From Ogataea parapolymorpha DL-1 (lineage: Eukaryota; Ascomycota; Pichiomycetes; Pichiales; Pichiaceae): a DNA stretch of 64,000 bases. Location: contig NC_027865.1 of the NCBI RefSeq assembly GCF_000187245.1, forward strand, positions 926,964 through 990,963, given 5' to 3'. The notes under the pieces are model-generated. The model was given only the letters and a program-made list of their open reading frames with translations, ran no database searches and was not told the origin of the DNA. Shown one piece after another: positions 19,081-27,514 of the stretch; the first letter of the stretch is position 1; the number at the start of each line of letters is the position of its first letter. The translations under genes and the position numbers were made by a program.

Positions 19081-19947
19081 ATGGCTCCACCACTCCAGAT
19101 CAAGGGATACACTGTTTTCCCTGTCGTTTTCGACGCCACAGCGCACACCAAGAAGACCCTGCACTACATGTTTGTGAAAAAACATGTCACTAAGTCGTTG
19201 CCGGAGTCGCAGTCCCGGTCTCTGTTCATAGTCAATATACCCGTGGGCACCACTGTGAAGGCCGTGCGAAGTGTCTTCAGCACGATTGCCATGGGCGCCA
19301 TTGTGGAGTCGTTGGCCACGAACGAGCACTATAGCGAGCGGAACATGATAAATTACGACTACGAGATCAATCTTACCAAACTCACCAACGAGGAGATGAC
19401 GCACGAAGAAGAGCACCCTCAGATCCCTGTTGGGTGCGCGGTGGTGACATTTGTGGATAAAAATGCGTTGAATTTGGCCTTTGGGGCGATCAAGAAACTC
19501 GTGAATGCCTCGAGCGCAAAGTACCCGATGTGGAAGTCAGAGCTCGTCACTGGCTACAAACGGTACACGGCTTCTAAAAAACTGGACTCGGAGCAGCTGG
19601 CGGCCCAGGTGGCACAGGTGATGTCTGATTTCCAGCAGCGCGAACAGCAGCTCAAGGAAGAGCTGACAAATATGCAATCGATGGTGGACGAGGACGGGTT
19701 CACGTTGGTTGTTGGATCGCACAGAAAAACGAAAAACGGCATTCTCGGGTCGCTGAAACGCGCTGCAGACCTGGAGCAGGACGAAAAGGTGGTGAAGAAG
19801 ATGAAAAAGAAGGAGAAACAGGACTTCTACAAGTTCCAGATCAGAGAGCGCAAAAAGCAGGAGATGAATGAGTTGCTCAATAAATTCAAAGAGGACCAGG
19901 AACGCGTGCGCCAGATGAAGGAAAAACGGCAGTTCAAGCCTTTCTAG
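19081..19947 (+). CDS. RRP7: Ribosomal RNA processing protein Rrp7
   Basis: Encodes 288 aa. Rrp7 works in the UTP-C/CURI complex in early 40S assembly in the nucleolus. An RRM-like N-terminal half contains SRSLFIVNIPVG (about 56-67) and VGCAVVTFVDKNAL; the family's most conserved part is the C-terminus, with MVDEDGFTLVVGSHRK and then FYKFQIRERKKQEMNELLNK, KFKEDQERVRQMK and RQFKPF at the end. Strong coiled-coil character from about 178 to 205. It is convergent with STE50, 19 bp between stops, as in S. cerevisiae (YCL031C/YCL032W). Confidence 0.94.
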   Translation: MAPPLQIKGYTVFPVVFDATAHTKKTLHYMFVKKHVTKSLPESQSRSLFIVNIPVGTTVKAVRSVFSTIAMGAIVESLATNEHYSERNMINYDYEINLTKLTNEEMTHEEEHPQIPVGCAVVTFVDKNALNLAFGAIKKLVNASSAKYPMWKSELVTGYKRYTASKKLDSEQLAAQVAQVMSDFQQREQQLKEELTNMQSMVDEDGFTLVVGSHRKTKNGILGSLKRAADLEQDEKVVKKMKKKEKQDFYKFQIRERKKQEMNELLNKFKEDQERVRQMKEKRQFKPF

Positions 19948-19966
19948 ACTATGTAACAATAATCAG

Positions 19967-21121
19967 CTACAGTCTTCCGCCCGGAGTCTCGTAGTTCATC
20001 GAGTCAAGGTCGTCTGACTCTTCCACCTGTCGCAACATAATGGAAGGGTTCAGCCCGAGCTCCTGAAGCTCCCGATACACCACCACTGGTTTTTCGTCGT
20101 ATCCAAGCACTCTCTCCTGGTCTCCGCCGTACACAATCACCAGAGCGTACTTTTTCCAGTCTGAGACGTGCAAGTTGTGTCTTTTCATGGCTGCCTGGAG
20201 TATTTTGTGACAAGGGTCTTCCGTTTTGGCACGCAGCTGTTTCAGGGGTTCAGACGCCGCGCTGGTGCTGCCCATCGTTGGCAACGTTCCCATCGACTGC
20301 GACATCGAAAGTCTGTTAGGCTTGTGGTATCTCGGCACGCTTTGCGAAGAGCCAGACTTGGATGGTGAGCGCGGCGATTGAGTAACAGAAAGGTTTGACT
20401 GCGAGGCTAGGTTGGGGTTGGAACCGGTGAATTGGCTCTGTTCTGGCAGAATCGGCGATATGATTGGCGGCGACGTGATGGATCTGCGCAGGCCCGACGT
20501 GTTGGGAGCAGAGTGCTGTTTCTTCAGAGCTGCCTGGGCTGGGATCGACTGCGGGACGATCGTGGTCTGTAGTTGGTTCTGGTGGTGCGAGAGCTGAGTA
20601 GGCGACATTCTGTCGGGAGTCGGGAGCGGTTTCTTGTCCTTGATCTCTTTGAGAACAGGCAGCAGATCTTCCTTGAGTTTGTTGAACTGTTCCGTTAATT
20701 TGCGGCTCGTGCCTCCGTTGGACGAAAGTAGGCCCTCAGTGACGGAGTTGGCGATTGTCGACACCAAATTCGTGGACACCACGAGCGTTTGCAGCTCTGC
20801 AGCCAGCGGATCGGTGTTGAACTTGAGCAGATTCATGTTCTTCTTCATAAGCAGATCGCTGATATCAGACATCAGCTGCAGCCGAAGACTGAGCTGCTGA
20901 ATGCCCATGTCGCGCAGCTCCTCGGTGTTCAAAAACGGCAATGTCATGCCCGTGATGTTGTGAAGTTTGAACAGATCAATCACATCGATCGAGTAGTCCT
21001 TGTTTCTCAACCACAGCAGGATCTGGTCGTTATTCCAGGAAACAATATCGTTCGACGTGATATCTTTATTGGAATGCGCAAGGACTATCGAAGTTGGCCG
21101 TGGACGTTGGACATTTGACAT
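19967..21121 (-). CDS. STE50: SAM/RA-domain MAPK adaptor Ste50
   Basis: Encodes 384 aa from the ATG at 21121; the upstream extension begins with GTG. Ste50 links the MAPKKK Ste11 to Cdc42 and membrane sensors in mating, filamentation and osmotic signalling. The SAM domain lies at about 25-92 (SWNNDQILLWLRNKDYSIDV, then FLNTEELRDMGIQQLSLRL); a Ser/Pro-rich linker with many SP sites (about 165-280) suggests MAPK phosphorylation; the C-terminal RA domain (about 290-365) contains YALVIVYGGDQERVLGYDEKP. The name is supported by RRP7 as convergent neighbour. URH1 ends 92 bp upstream on the same strand; that spacer includes a poly-T run. Confidence 0.92.
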   Translation of the reverse strand: MSNVQRPRPTSIVLAHSNKDITSNDIVSWNNDQILLWLRNKDYSIDVIDLFKLHNITGMTLPFLNTEELRDMGIQQLSLRLQLMSDISDLLMKKNMNLLKFNTDPLAAELQTLVVSTNLVSTIANSVTEGLLSSNGGTSRKLTEQFNKLKEDLLPVLKEIKDKKPLPTPDRMSPTQLSHHQNQLQTTIVPQSIPAQAALKKQHSAPNTSGLRRSITSPPIISPILPEQSQFTGSNPNLASQSNLSVTQSPRSPSKSGSSQSVPRYHKPNRLSMSQSMGTLPTMGSTSAASEPLKQLRAKTEDPCHKILQAAMKRHNLHVSDWKKYALVIVYGGDQERVLGYDEKPVVVYRELQELGLNPSIMLRQVEESDDLDSMNYETPGGRL

Positions 21122-21213
21122 GGGAAAATAAATCAAGTACACTAAAAATACAATTTATTTACGTATTTAATTTTTTTTTTTGATTCTAGCCCATGACATA
21201 AGCTGCCAAGGAT

Positions 21214-22188
21214 CTATGTTTCTCTATACTTCTCGTCAACCCTGTCGTACGCCTTGAGTAGAACGTTCCAGAAAACTTCCCTATTGACATCGTACAACAC
21301 TTTGACGCCGTGATCGGCCTCGGTGAACTCTAGCTTGCCGTCTTCCTCCCCTCCGAGATGAACGTCCAAATAGCCCATTTTCCACTTGTACCCTAAGTCT
21401 TCTACCCCACAATACTGCAAAATTGCCGCTATGGCCACCGGATCGTGCACGCTCGGCCCAATGTAGCCCTCTCCCTGTCTGGCCTTGACCATGTGGTAGA
21501 AGTACTGCACCAGATCGTACATCATCTTGCGGAACTCTGTAGCTGTAGCAGGATCGCCCTGAATCCGCTGGCGGATTTCGAACGAGGCCCGGATTGTAGA
21601 CGTCAAGTCCAAAGGAGCAAGAATCATGCGCTCGCTCAACACGGGGTCGGAGAGAACAGTCTTCGCAGCCTTGGGGTCGCAAAAAACATTAAATTCAGAA
21701 CACCCGTTCTTGTTAAATTTGGCCAGACCCCCACCCATGATGCTCAGACACCGGATTTTGCTTCTCAGCTCCGGGTACTTTTCGAAAAATAGACATATAT
21801 TGGTCAGCGGACCGATCGCGGCAAGAGCGAGCTCGCCTGGCCGGGTCTCGATGAAATTTTTCAGATAAGGAAAGAACTCCTCGGGCTTTCTGGCGGCGAT
21901 CTTTGGAACTGGGAGCTTGTCGCTCCCGTTCAGACCGGTGGGACCGTGGACTTCAGGACAATACTCTGGCTCGCGGTCCAACGGCCGTGCAGCGCCAGGA
22001 AACACAGGCACATCCTGTCTTTTAATCACAGTGAGAAATTTCAGTGCGTTCATGGTCACGTTCTCCATCGAAGCGTTTCCGTGCACGGTAGACACACCAA
22101 CAAGATCAAAGTGCGGATCGTGCGCGCCGAGCGTGATCGCCACAACGTCGTCCTGGCCAGGATCACAGTCTATCCAGAGAGGAATCAT
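21214..22188 (-). CDS. URH1: Uridine/inosine nucleoside hydrolase Urh1
   Basis: Encodes 324 aa from the ATG at 22188 (an upstream TTG-initiated extension is not family-like). It is an inosine-uridine-preferring N-ribohydrolase, releasing base and ribose in pyrimidine salvage and nicotinamide riboside metabolism. The calcium-binding signature IDCDPGQDD opens the protein (about 6-14); VSTVHGNASMENVTMNAL, the GPTGLNG loop, CLSIMGGGL, EFNVFCDPKAA and VHDPVAIAAI follow, the last providing the second aspartate ligand. The length of 324 is usual. It is the last strongly core-type gene before the accessory half of the window. Confidence 0.93.
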   Translation of the reverse strand: MIPLWIDCDPGQDDVVAITLGAHDPHFDLVGVSTVHGNASMENVTMNALKFLTVIKRQDVPVFPGAARPLDREPEYCPEVHGPTGLNGSDKLPVPKIAARKPEEFFPYLKNFIETRPGELALAAIGPLTNICLFFEKYPELRSKIRCLSIMGGGLAKFNKNGCSEFNVFCDPKAAKTVLSDPVLSERMILAPLDLTSTIRASFEIRQRIQGDPATATEFRKMMYDLVQYFYHMVKARQGEGYIGPSVHDPVAIAAILQYCGVEDLGYKWKMGYLDVHLGGEEDGKLEFTEADHGVKVLYDVNREVFWNVLLKAYDRVDEKYRET

Positions 22189-22411
22189 TGTGTAAGTTAT
22201 TCCGCGAAATCTCGGCCGAGGTAATGAAAACAAGGCAGTGCAAAAACGGGCAATCTGAGAGCAAAGCAGCTTTGAGTCACAGCGTGTGTACTAGTCTTGG
22301 TTTGTGGACTCGGCGGATTCGGTGCGGACTTTGGTGCCCATGTGACCTGTTGCATGAAATATATTATTTGTACATACAAAAATCAGTAAACATTATTTTA
22401 TCCCCCTTTTC

Positions 22412-23836
22412 ATGCCCAAACAACCCATTCCCGGGGTAGGCAAATTCAAAGTTACCGGAAACAGCAGACAACCGCTAGCAATACGCCAGGAAAACAAGAA
22501 TATAAACACTCCGTCAGCGCAAGTAAAGGATTTACTAGCAGCTCATGATTACCCAACACCCAATACCTCCTCTGAGGACCTAGAGAAAAAATCCCACAAG
22601 CCCACAAGCACGTTCCAGTTGCCAGAAGAGTTCTCAAGAGCAAAGTGCGATGAACTCCTGTCCAAGTATTCGGAAGCAGTTCATCCGTTTGTTCCTGTTA
22701 TTGATATCCGTCACTTCTGCTCTGTGTATGAGAAACCGTGGCCAAATAATGACCATTTCGTGCTCGAACTACTCACAATAGTTTATTCAGCCACGATAAT
22801 CACCAAGATGCCATCACAGGCGCTGATAGACCTGGTGTTCAGGTATCTGAGCATTGTGCCTCCTTTACAAAAGTGCAAGTCCCTGATAATTCTGCTGTTT
22901 GTTCAGCCTAAAAACCCATTTGGATCGATATCGACGTTACTAAATATTTCGAACTTGCTCGAGCTACAGAGAGATCCAGTTTCGTACCACCAGATTCAAG
23001 ATGCTGGAGAGATCCAACTTCGTAGAACACTTTGGTGGCTGCTTGTGCAGCTGGATTGTTTTTCTTCCCTGAGAAACGATTTTCCACCTGCTACATCAAG
23101 AAATCTGGTCGACACAAAAATGCCAAGCGAAAATTGGTCCGCCGATGGGGCCTCAATTAATCCGAGCATGGCTCTACTCTGCGGCGTCTCTCACTGGTGT
23201 ATGTGTTGTAACGAGGTTTGGGAGGGAAAACACAGCCACCAGCCGACCAGTTCAGGCCAAGCGGCAAAATTCAAAATGGATGTCGAAAACCTTGCAATCG
23301 CCTGCTCCGCTACAATCCAGAAATTAGCAAACTCCGCTACCTCGCAAAAAGAAAGCGACTTTATACAGCTCGCAATTGCAGTGCTTGCTTCCTTGCCTGA
23401 CAGGCTAAAACTCATCATCGAATTGGCAACAGATAAGGTGGGGTTGGTTGCGTTTTATCGGACTGACCATTATCTTATACAATCTTTGCTAATTCCCTCA
23501 TATTCCAATTTTGCTTGGTACTCGTTCTTTGAGCCACTACAAATTTGCATCAACTTGTTCCGTTCGATCCTGAACCAGATCCGCTACCAGCATAGCAAAT
23601 CGTCGATTGTCTCGAGTGCCAATTTCAGATTGTTGCAAAAAGCTATACAATGTAGCTCCCGCCCCCAGCTGAAAATATTGTTCAATGAATTGTGGAGTCA
23701 ATTTTTCATTTCCCAACTGGGAGGCTTACAAATCAATAAGCTTCACGGGATGCATAGAAACGTGACTGCCCTTAAACTCCGATACTTCGACCAAGAATTG
23801 CTAGCTATTACTAATTACTCGGGTGGATTTTTTTGA
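22412..23836 (+). CDS. Fungal transcription-factor-like protein without a zinc cluster
   Basis: Encodes 474 aa resembling the middle homology region of fungal Zn2Cys6 regulators: a helix with HPFVPVIDIRHFCSVYEKPW (about 92-111) and QLRRTLWWLLVQLDCFSSLR (about 204-223), the usual core of the Fungal_trans domain. No cysteine cluster precedes it. The N-terminal 60 residues are polar and Lys/Pro-rich, and none of the three frames in the 223-bp spacer back to URH1 shows a C-x2-C-x6-C pattern that splicing could add. It may be a truncated regulator or a DNA-binding-deficient modulator. It sits directly upstream, same strand, of the JLP1-like gene, so a link to sulfur control is possible but unproven. 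Confidence 0.7.
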   Translation: MPKQPIPGVGKFKVTGNSRQPLAIRQENKNINTPSAQVKDLLAAHDYPTPNTSSEDLEKKSHKPTSTFQLPEEFSRAKCDELLSKYSEAVHPFVPVIDIRHFCSVYEKPWPNNDHFVLELLTIVYSATIITKMPSQALIDLVFRYLSIVPPLQKCKSLIILLFVQPKNPFGSISTLLNISNLLELQRDPVSYHQIQDAGEIQLRRTLWWLLVQLDCFSSLRNDFPPATSRNLVDTKMPSENWSADGASINPSMALLCGVSHWCMCCNEVWEGKHSHQPTSSGQAAKFKMDVENLAIACSATIQKLANSATSQKESDFIQLAIAVLASLPDRLKLIIELATDKVGLVAFYRTDHYLIQSLLIPSYSNFAWYSFFEPLQICINLFRSILNQIRYQHSKSSIVSSANFRLLQKAIQCSSRPQLKILFNELWSQFFISQLGGLQINKLHGMHRNVTALKLRYFDQELLAITNYSGGFF

Positions 23837-23895
23837 CCTTGTGCGGCGAGGCGGCTTGCGCCACAGAAATTATCACTCTATAAAAGTCATGTGGG

Positions 23896-23918
23896 TGGTA
23901 GCCACATACTCTGTGGAG
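23896..23918. promoter_or_regulatory. Sulfur-type promoter element upstream of JLP1-like gene
   Basis: TGGTAGCCACA at 23896-23906 is the reverse complement of TGTGGCTACCA, found upstream of three other genes here; a second TGTGGAG follows at 23912-23918. The TGTGG core matches the Met31/Met32 site core. It lies 59 bp before the ATG, with a TATA-like ATATAAAA just downstream. Confidence 0.55.
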
Positions 23919-23964
23919 TAATATAAAAGCGGTGGCTGCTCTAATTCGAAACCAACATCAAAAA

Positions 23965-25254
23965 ATGTCTTCTACCACAACACTCAAACTCCAGGCTATT
24001 CCAGTTGATAAGGAAATTGAGAATCTTATCAGATCTTCCAAGGAGATCGCTATTGGTCTCAATGCAAATGACACTCGTCACTTTGGACCTGATCCTGACG
24101 GATTGAAGATTCTTCCTGAATCCACTAGAAAGCGTCTTGTTGATGCTGGCATTGACATTTCTGAGGGCTACCCTTCGAGACCAGACAAGTCTCTTATTCC
24201 AGTCTATGTCGACGAGGCTGCTGCAATCCGTGACGACGATTACGAGTACGTTGAGCGTGCCAAGAGAGCCGACCCTGAGAAGAAGGCTCTTCTTGGTGCT
24301 GCCAAACAGGTGATTCACTTGACCAACCACATCGGTACCGAGATTGTTGGTTTGCAACTTGAGGACCTGACTGACCAGCAAAAAGACGAGCTGGCCTTGT
24401 TGGTTGCTGAGAGAGTTGTTGTTTTCTTCAGAGACCAGAAACTCTCCCCTCAAAAGCAATTGGAGCTTGGTGAGTACTGGGGACGTGTTGAGAAGCACCC
24501 TCAAGCTTCCCAGGTGAACGGCTTGCCAGGTGTTTCTGTTATCTGGCAAGACTACTTCCAGAAGTCCCTTGGCGTTGGTCTGACTTTCAAGAACAACAAC
24601 CTGGGTAACTTTGATGCTACCAAGAATGCCGTTAGAGGTACTCAGGTCTGGCACACTGACTTGGTGCATGAGAAGCGTCCAGCTGGGCTGACTCACTTGC
24701 ATTTGGATGCCATCCCTGAGTTTGGTGGTGACACCCTGTGGGCATCTGGTTATGCTGCTTACGACAAGCTGTCTGAGGAGTTCAAGAAATTCCTTGACGG
24801 CAAACAAGCTGTCTACGTTTCTGCTCACGGATACTTGGACAGAAAGAATCCATTCTCTGGTCCAAAGAAAATTGAGAGAGTTCACCCTATCATCAGAACT
24901 CACCCAGCTACCGGTTGGAAGTCCTTGTTTGTGAACAGAGGAATGACCAAGAGAATTGTTGGTCTCTCTTCTGTTGAGTCTGACTTGATCCTGAACTACT
25001 TGTTTGAAGTTTTCGAGAAGAACGCAGACATTCAGGTCAGATTCAAGTGGACTCCTTCCAAGCCAGGCTACGGTACCTCTGCTATCTGGGACAACAGAGT
25101 GTCTCAGCACAGATCTACTTGGGACCACGAGGGCAAGGAGTCTCGTCACGGAACTAGAGTCACCTCTTTGGCTGAACTGCCATACTTTGACCCAGAGTCA
25201 AAGTCTCAAAGAGAGGCTCTTGGATTGCCATTGGACGAAAAGGATTTCTTCTAA
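23965..25254 (+). CDS. JLP1: Fe(II)/2-oxoglutarate sulfonate dioxygenase, Jlp1/TauD-like
   Basis: Encodes 429 aa from the ATG at 23965 (the frame extends upstream only to a GTG). TauD-type enzymes oxidise the carbon next to a sulfonate, releasing sulfite for assimilation; S. cerevisiae Jlp1 does this for sulfonates and sulfate esters. The metal triad is His230-x-Asp232 (VWHTD) and His395 (SRHGTR), with the 2-oxoglutarate arginine in HGTRVTSLAE. Length is close to that of Jlp1. Codon choice is strikingly biased (GGT, GCT, AAG, AAC, TTG, GTT), unlike most genes in the accessory half, suggesting very high induced expression. The promoter carries the shared TGTGGC-type element. The actual sulfonate range is unknown. 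Confidence 0.88.
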   Translation: MSSTTTLKLQAIPVDKEIENLIRSSKEIAIGLNANDTRHFGPDPDGLKILPESTRKRLVDAGIDISEGYPSRPDKSLIPVYVDEAAAIRDDDYEYVERAKRADPEKKALLGAAKQVIHLTNHIGTEIVGLQLEDLTDQQKDELALLVAERVVVFFRDQKLSPQKQLELGEYWGRVEKHPQASQVNGLPGVSVIWQDYFQKSLGVGLTFKNNNLGNFDATKNAVRGTQVWHTDLVHEKRPAGLTHLHLDAIPEFGGDTLWASGYAAYDKLSEEFKKFLDGKQAVYVSAHGYLDRKNPFSGPKKIERVHPIIRTHPATGWKSLFVNRGMTKRIVGLSSVESDLILNYLFEVFEKNADIQVRFKWTPSKPGYGTSAIWDNRVSQHRSTWDHEGKESRHGTRVTSLAELPYFDPESKSQREALGLPLDEKDFF

Positions 25255-25539
25255 GCTTTGTGCGTAGTGAGGTAAGATTTGTAATCTGAAAAAAATGAAT
25301 GCAACCAATACACAATAATATGTGAATTAGTAATACCAGCCAGTTGAGGCTTTCTGATTAGGCAGCTCTTGAGGCAGCTCTTGATAGCTGCCACAGGCAG
25401 GGTTGCATACTGATGCAGTTTTTCTTAAACAGTGGTTTCTGTGGCTACCATTGTGGCTCGCAGGCTTTGCGGCTCAGAAGCCATAACTAATTTTTTTTGC
25501 AACTAGATAAAGGGTGAATGATCTGTCTGTTGATCCAGC
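25255..25539. promoter_or_regulatory. Promoter region of ACS permease with TGTGGCTACCA
   Basis: TGTGGCTACCA lies at 25440-25450, 89 bp before the permease ATG, with another TGTGGC at 25452-25457 and an inverted GCCACA at 25390-25395. A near match to AAACTGTGG (AAACAGTGG) starts near 25427. A 12-bp unit is repeated in tandem at 25361-25384. Confidence 0.5.
25361..25384 (+). repeat. Two perfect tandem copies of GGCAGCTCTTGA
   Basis: The 12-bp unit occurs at 25361-25372 and again at 25373-25384, followed by an inverted AGCTGCC. It looks like a small replication-slippage duplication in the promoter; no function is implied. Confidence 0.8.
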
Positions 25540-27066
25540 ATGTCCATCAAAAAAGACGACTTCGTTACCACCAGTGAACTTGACAGCGCTAGCTCTCAGA
25601 AGATTGACTTGTCTGTTGACAAGCCTCTCTCCAGAAAGGACAGACTTTTGTCCCTTATTTGGGACGGCTACAAAAAAGACCCGAGGGAGCAACGCTTCTT
25701 GTTGAAGCTGGACTTCTTCCTGATGTCCAGTTCCATGCTGGGATACTTTATCAAGAATTTGAACCAGTCGAATGTGACCACCGCCTACGTTAATGGTATG
25801 AAGGAGTACTATACCATGGACAAGAACCAGTATAACTACATGATCACTCTGTGGACCGTTGGATACACCGTTGGTGCCATTCCATCCAACATTATTCTAC
25901 ACAGAGTTTCTGCTCGTTACTACCTCGGAGGACTGGAGCTTATTTGGTCCGCGCTGACCCTTTTGATGGTTGCGTGCGGACCAGAAAAAATCAACGGTAT
26001 CTACGCCCTCCGGTTCTTAATGGGATTCTTGGAGGCAGGATACTTCCCTGGTCTGGAATATCTGCTTGGTTCGTGGTACAGTCCAAGTGAACTTTCGAAA
26101 AGATCGTCCTACTTTGCGTGCTCCGGTATTGCTGCCAGTATGATTTCCGGCCCTCTTCAGGAAGCTATCTTGAGAGGCTTTTCAAAGTCCAAGTTGCAGC
26201 CATTTAAGTGGATGTTTGTGTTTGACGCCGTGATTTCGATTCCGGTTGGAATCTACACCATGTTTGTGGACCCTAACACTCCTTCCACGACAACTGCATT
26301 CTACTTGAACGAGACAGACAAACAGGTTGCAGTGGAAAGACGTCGCCAGGTGAAGGCCGAGCTCAAGACCAGACACAGGTACAGCTGGGCTCGTCTCAAG
26401 GAGTTCTTTGGAACCTGGCACATCTACGTGTTCCCAGTTCTGTTTTTGTGCTACAACAACACCTGTGCTGCCATCAGTCAGCCTACATTCACCACCTGGA
26501 TGAAACAAGACCTCAAGTTGCCATCCAGCCAATATAACACTTATCCGTCCATCTTGTATGGTGCTGGTATTGGGCTTACCTTGGTGTTCTCGCACGTGCA
26601 CGATTACTTTGGTGGAACTTATAACTACGTTCTGGTTGGCCTCTACTTTGTGCTAATGATCATCGGCAGCTCCATGCTGGCAGCGTGGGACATTGCGCGT
26701 CCTGCTCATTGGGCAGCTTACTTTATTGTCGGTATACCGACCGCTTGGGGACAGCCTCAGATTTTCTCGTGGGTGAACCGGCTGCTATTCGGCAACGATA
26801 TGAAGAGAAACTTCACAGTGGTGTGCACCAACACTCTGGCGTACGTGACGGCTGCTTGGGTGCCTATTCTCGTTTGGAATGCTCAGGACGCCCCAAGATA
26901 CCCGATCGGTTTTAGATATAACGCCGGCCTGGCAAGTCTGGGACTTGTGATGACAATTACTGCCTGGTTCCTCACCAGGAGAGACGCTAAGAGAAAGGCG
27001 TTGCTGGAGGCACAGCAAGACGAAGTTGAAGCCGCTGCCCACTTCGTCTCGTCAAGCTCCCTTTAA
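25540..27066 (+). CDS. MFS permease, anion:cation symporter (Dal5/Seo1-like) family
   Basis: Encodes 508 aa with about 12 membrane segments and a large central cytosolic loop (about 250-290). Family marks: the first-segment motif [18 protein letters not shown], the R-F-x-x-G-x-x-E-A helix [14 protein letters not shown], and a hydrophilic C-terminus. The Dal5 family imports organic anions and amides such as allantoate, pantothenate, nicotinate and sulfur compounds. It lies between JLP1-like and flavin-monooxygenase genes on the same strand and carries the same promoter element, so uptake of a sulfur source is the favoured role. Codon bias is nearly as strong as in the JLP1-like gene. Confidence 0.85.
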   Translation: MSIKKDDFVTTSELDSASSQKIDLSVDKPLSRKDRLLSLIWDGYKKDPREQRFLLKLDFFLMSSSMLGYFIKNLNQSNVTTAYVNGMKEYYTMDKNQYNYMITLWTVGYTVGAIPSNIILHRVSARYYLGGLELIWSALTLLMVACGPEKINGIYALRFLMGFLEAGYFPGLEYLLGSWYSPSELSKRSSYFACSGIAASMISGPLQEAILRGFSKSKLQPFKWMFVFDAVISIPVGIYTMFVDPNTPSTTTAFYLNETDKQVAVERRRQVKAELKTRHRYSWARLKEFFGTWHIYVFPVLFLCYNNTCAAISQPTFTTWMKQDLKLPSSQYNTYPSILYGAGIGLTLVFSHVHDYFGGTYNYVLVGLYFVLMIIGSSMLAAWDIARPAHWAAYFIVGIPTAWGQPQIFSWVNRLLFGNDMKRNFTVVCTNTLAYVTAAWVPILVWNAQDAPRYPIGFRYNAGLASLGLVMTITAWFLTRRDAKRKALLEAQQDEVEAAAHFVSSSSL

Positions 27067-27514
27067 AAATACTATTTAACGCTATAGAGTCGACTGACCT
27101 AGATCGAGCGAAATAAAAATAGACTAGTGCTGTCTGAAGTAACTGAAAACGCTAATTGAAGACCTTGTATGAGGAGCTGAGGTGCTCAGGTCAAAGCTGG
27201 ACTACGGTTGACCGGGTGCGTACGCTTAGCCAAATGGGGATGGAATTAATAAGCTGCAATATGACTGGTCGTCCACAGCTGTCATTCACGCTCACGTGCG
27301 ATTGTTCGTGCTTGACACCCACAGCGTGCATGAAATGCATGGGGAAATTATATCCCTTTCCATGGCGCAACTCCTGCATTGCAAATACCGATTGATACAG
27401 ATCACGTGACATATAAGATTATTGCTGTTGGTGGTAGCCACAGATCCATAACCTGATTTGTGGAGAGCCACTGTATGTATATATATTGAAGAGCTAGATT
27501 TCTCATTGTAAGGC
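27067..27514. promoter_or_regulatory. FMO promoter with Cbf1-type and Met31/32-type sites
   Basis: This 448-bp non-coding spacer holds CACGTG at 27293-27298, a full ATCACGTGA at 27401-27409 (Cbf1 consensus RTCACGTG), TGGTAGCCACA at 27432-27442 and TGTGGAG at 27459-27465. Together they reproduce the site combination known at S. cerevisiae MET promoters. A TATA-like stretch lies near 27475. Confidence 0.6.

Noticed and set aside
23941..25149. 402-codon open frame antisense to the JLP1-like gene
   Set aside because: It lies wholly opposite a well-supported enzyme gene with extreme codon bias, which leaves antisense stops rare. The translation matches no family.
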